From contig JAQXIJ010000047.1 of NCBI GenBank assembly GCA_029007725.1, positions 1-64,000 of the forward strand: a stretch of 64,000 nt of DNA, given 5' to 3'. The stretch comes from Bacillota bacterium. Its GTDB lineage: Bacteria; Bacillota; Clostridia; UBA1381. The notes under the pieces are model-generated. The model was not told the DNA's origin. It ran no database searches and saw only the letters and a list, made by a program, of their open reading frames with translations. The position numbers and the translations under genes were made by a program. Positions 63,087-64,000 of this stretch are shown here, piece after piece; the stretch's first letter is position 1, and every line of letters starts with the position of its first letter.

Positions 63087-63812
63087 ATGGGAGAAATAGT
63101 CAGACTTCAGAAATATATTGCAATGTGCGGAGTGGCATCAAGACGCGCTGCTGAAAACCTTATCTCAGAAGGCAGGGTAAAGGTAAACGGAAAAACTGTG
63201 AACGAACAGGGGATTAAGGTGGAAATAGGAGCCGATACGGTCGCCCTAAACGGAAAGGAGATAAAGCCGAACAGAAAGAATTATTATATCATGCTTAACA
63301 AGCCAATAGGGTATGTTTCTACAGTTCATGATCAGTTTGAACGTCCGACTGTAGTGGATTTGTTAAAAAACGAAATAAAAACACGCATTTTCCCGGTTGG
63401 CAGACTGGACTATGACACCGAGGGACTCTTGCTTCTGACAAACGACGGTGACTTTACTTATAAGGTAACCCATCCGAAATTTAAAGTAGATAAAACATAT
63501 ATTGCGGTTTTAAAGGGGGGAATTTCAATAAAAGGTCTTGCAGAGCTGCGAAAGGGTGTAACGCTTGATGACGGCTTTGTTACATCGCCTGCGCAGCTCG
63601 AAATGCTGGATGCCGACAACGGTCACACAACAATAAAAATAACAATTCATGAGGGTCAAAACAGGCAGGTACGTCGTATGTTTGAAAGCGTTGGAGCAAG
63701 GGTGGTTGAACTTCAGCGAATTTCGGTAGGTAATGTTGAACTTGGTACGCTCCCGCTTGGCAGATGGCGATATCTCACTGCACATGAAATAAATTATCTA
63801 AAAAATTTGTAA
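63087..63812 (+). CDS. rluB: Ribosomal large-subunit pseudouridine synthase B
   Basis: 241 residues: an N-terminal S4 domain (VRLQKYIAMCGVASRRAAENLI) and an RsuA-type catalytic domain with GRLDYDTEGLLLLTNDGDF holding the catalytic Asp and EGQNRQVRRMFES. It converts a 23S rRNA uridine in the peptidyl-transferase region to pseudouridine. ATAGGAGAAT precedes the ATG, 9 bases after the preceding gene. Last gene of the operon. Confidence 0.93.
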   Translation: MGEIVRLQKYIAMCGVASRRAAENLISEGRVKVNGKTVNEQGIKVEIGADTVALNGKEIKPNRKNYYIMLNKPIGYVSTVHDQFERPTVVDLLKNEIKTRIFPVGRLDYDTEGLLLLTNDGDFTYKVTHPKFKVDKTYIAVLKGGISIKGLAELRKGVTLDDGFVTSPAQLEMLDADNGHTTIKITIHEGQNRQVRRMFESVGARVVELQRISVGNVELGTLPLGRWRYLTAHEINYLKNL

Positions 63813-63820
63813 ATTTTACT

Positions 63821-63852
63821 AAAACATATGCCTGTAGGCATATGTTTTTTTT
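63821..63852 (+). terminator. Terminator after rluB
   Basis: A 12-bp stem (AAAACATATGCC 63821-63832 with GGCATATGTTTT 63837-63848), TGTA loop, further T. Confidence 0.88.
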
Positions 63853-63883
63853 GCGTTAAATAGTGAAAATTTTATCAAACCCC

Positions 63884-63912
63884 TTGAAAAATGGTTTTAT
63901 TTATTGTAAAAT
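63884..63912 (+). promoter_or_regulatory. Promoter of the gene at the window end
   Basis: TTGAAA (63884-63889), 17-base spacer, TAAAAT (63907-63912). Confidence 0.7.
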
Positions 63913-63989
63913 GTATAATGAGGTAAATTTGAACAATTTATTTGCATATAATTTTGCCCACAAAGCGTGAACTGAAGGGAGGAAAATTT

Positions 63990-64000
63990 ATGACAGCACC
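63990..64000 (+). CDS. Start of an unidentified gene (truncated by window)
   Basis: ATG ACA GCA CC, preceded by AGGGAGGAAAA at good distance and by a promoter at 63884-63912. Only three codons (MTA) are visible, so the product cannot be named. Confidence 0.6.

Noticed and set aside
1-64000. CRISPR arrays, tRNA or rRNA genes, intact insertion sequences, prophage modules
   Set aside because: None recognised by eye; the only repeated DNA of note is the related pair of T-box/ligase units and the short units in the Cys/Arg mini-gene.

Overview
The window looks like a chromosome segment of an anaerobic, endospore-forming member of the Clostridia (low-to-moderate GC Firmicutes). Support: Shine-Dalgarno-led genes, T-box and PyrR-type RNA leaders, sporulation genes (sigK with a pro-sequence, yabP, yabQ, a SpoVB-type flippase), a ferredoxin-dependent 2-oxoacid oxidoreductase, and several S-layer-homology (SLH) surface proteins. 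SLH-rich Clostridia such as Monoglobus-like lineages come to mind, but the species cannot be fixed from the sequence.

Layout. 1-2500: end of a ribosomal operon (rplA, L10 leader, rplJ, rplL, yceD, rpmF). 2600-7500: a polysaccharide deacetylase, the ogg - zinc-ribbon protein - fba operon (minus strand) and an M18 aminopeptidase. 7700-20220: the complete de novo UMP operon (pyrC-carA-carB-pyrK-pyrD-pyrF-pyrE-pyrB-pyrI) behind a PyrR-type attenuator, continuing without a visible terminator into metY and metA. 20220-20800: gene-free, with a possible transposase relic. 20809-28583: two T-box leaders, an HTH-cupin-acyl-CoA ligase, a decayed second copy of it, then a MinD-like ATPase, a ferredoxin and three 2-oxoacid:ferredoxin oxidoreductase subunits. 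28588-35660: pyruvate kinase, an SLH-anchored phosphodiester glycosidase, a radical SAM protein, a methionine-gamma-lyase-like enzyme and a metal-permease-like protein. 35616-39460 (minus): a small ORF, a C-terminally truncated sigK, coaX, a Zn/Cd-type P-ATPase with an SmtB/ArsR-like operator, and a 30-residue Cys/Arg mini-protein. 39600-46650: M14 peptidase, DUF554 protein, cca, SpoVB-like flippase, and the hup-rqcP-yabP-yabQ-divIC-S1 cluster. 46735-53043: pncB, tsaC, ywlE, rimI, tsaD, lepA. 53254-58046: two large SLH proteins. 58077-63852: AI-2E-family protein, two flavoproteins, an unknown protein, rluB. The window ends at the first codons of another gene.

The most interesting unit is 20809-28583. 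T-box leaders switch genes on when a tRNA is uncharged. Here they precede a carboxylate-CoA ligase and a VOR-type oxidoreductase. This fits an anabolic route in which free (branched-chain or aromatic) carboxylic acids are activated to acyl-CoA, reductively carboxylated to 2-oxoacids and transaminated to amino acids, induced by amino-acid starvation. The second T-box appears intact although the ligase gene it precedes is a pseudogene, so it may now serve mainly the oxidoreductase genes. Other points worth checking are the sigK gene that breaks off inside its -35 recognition helix, the Cys/Arg mini-protein with a possible SigK-type promoter, and the SmtB-like operator at the metal ATPase.

Coordinates and motifs were read by eye; family names rest on motif recognition, not on database searches.
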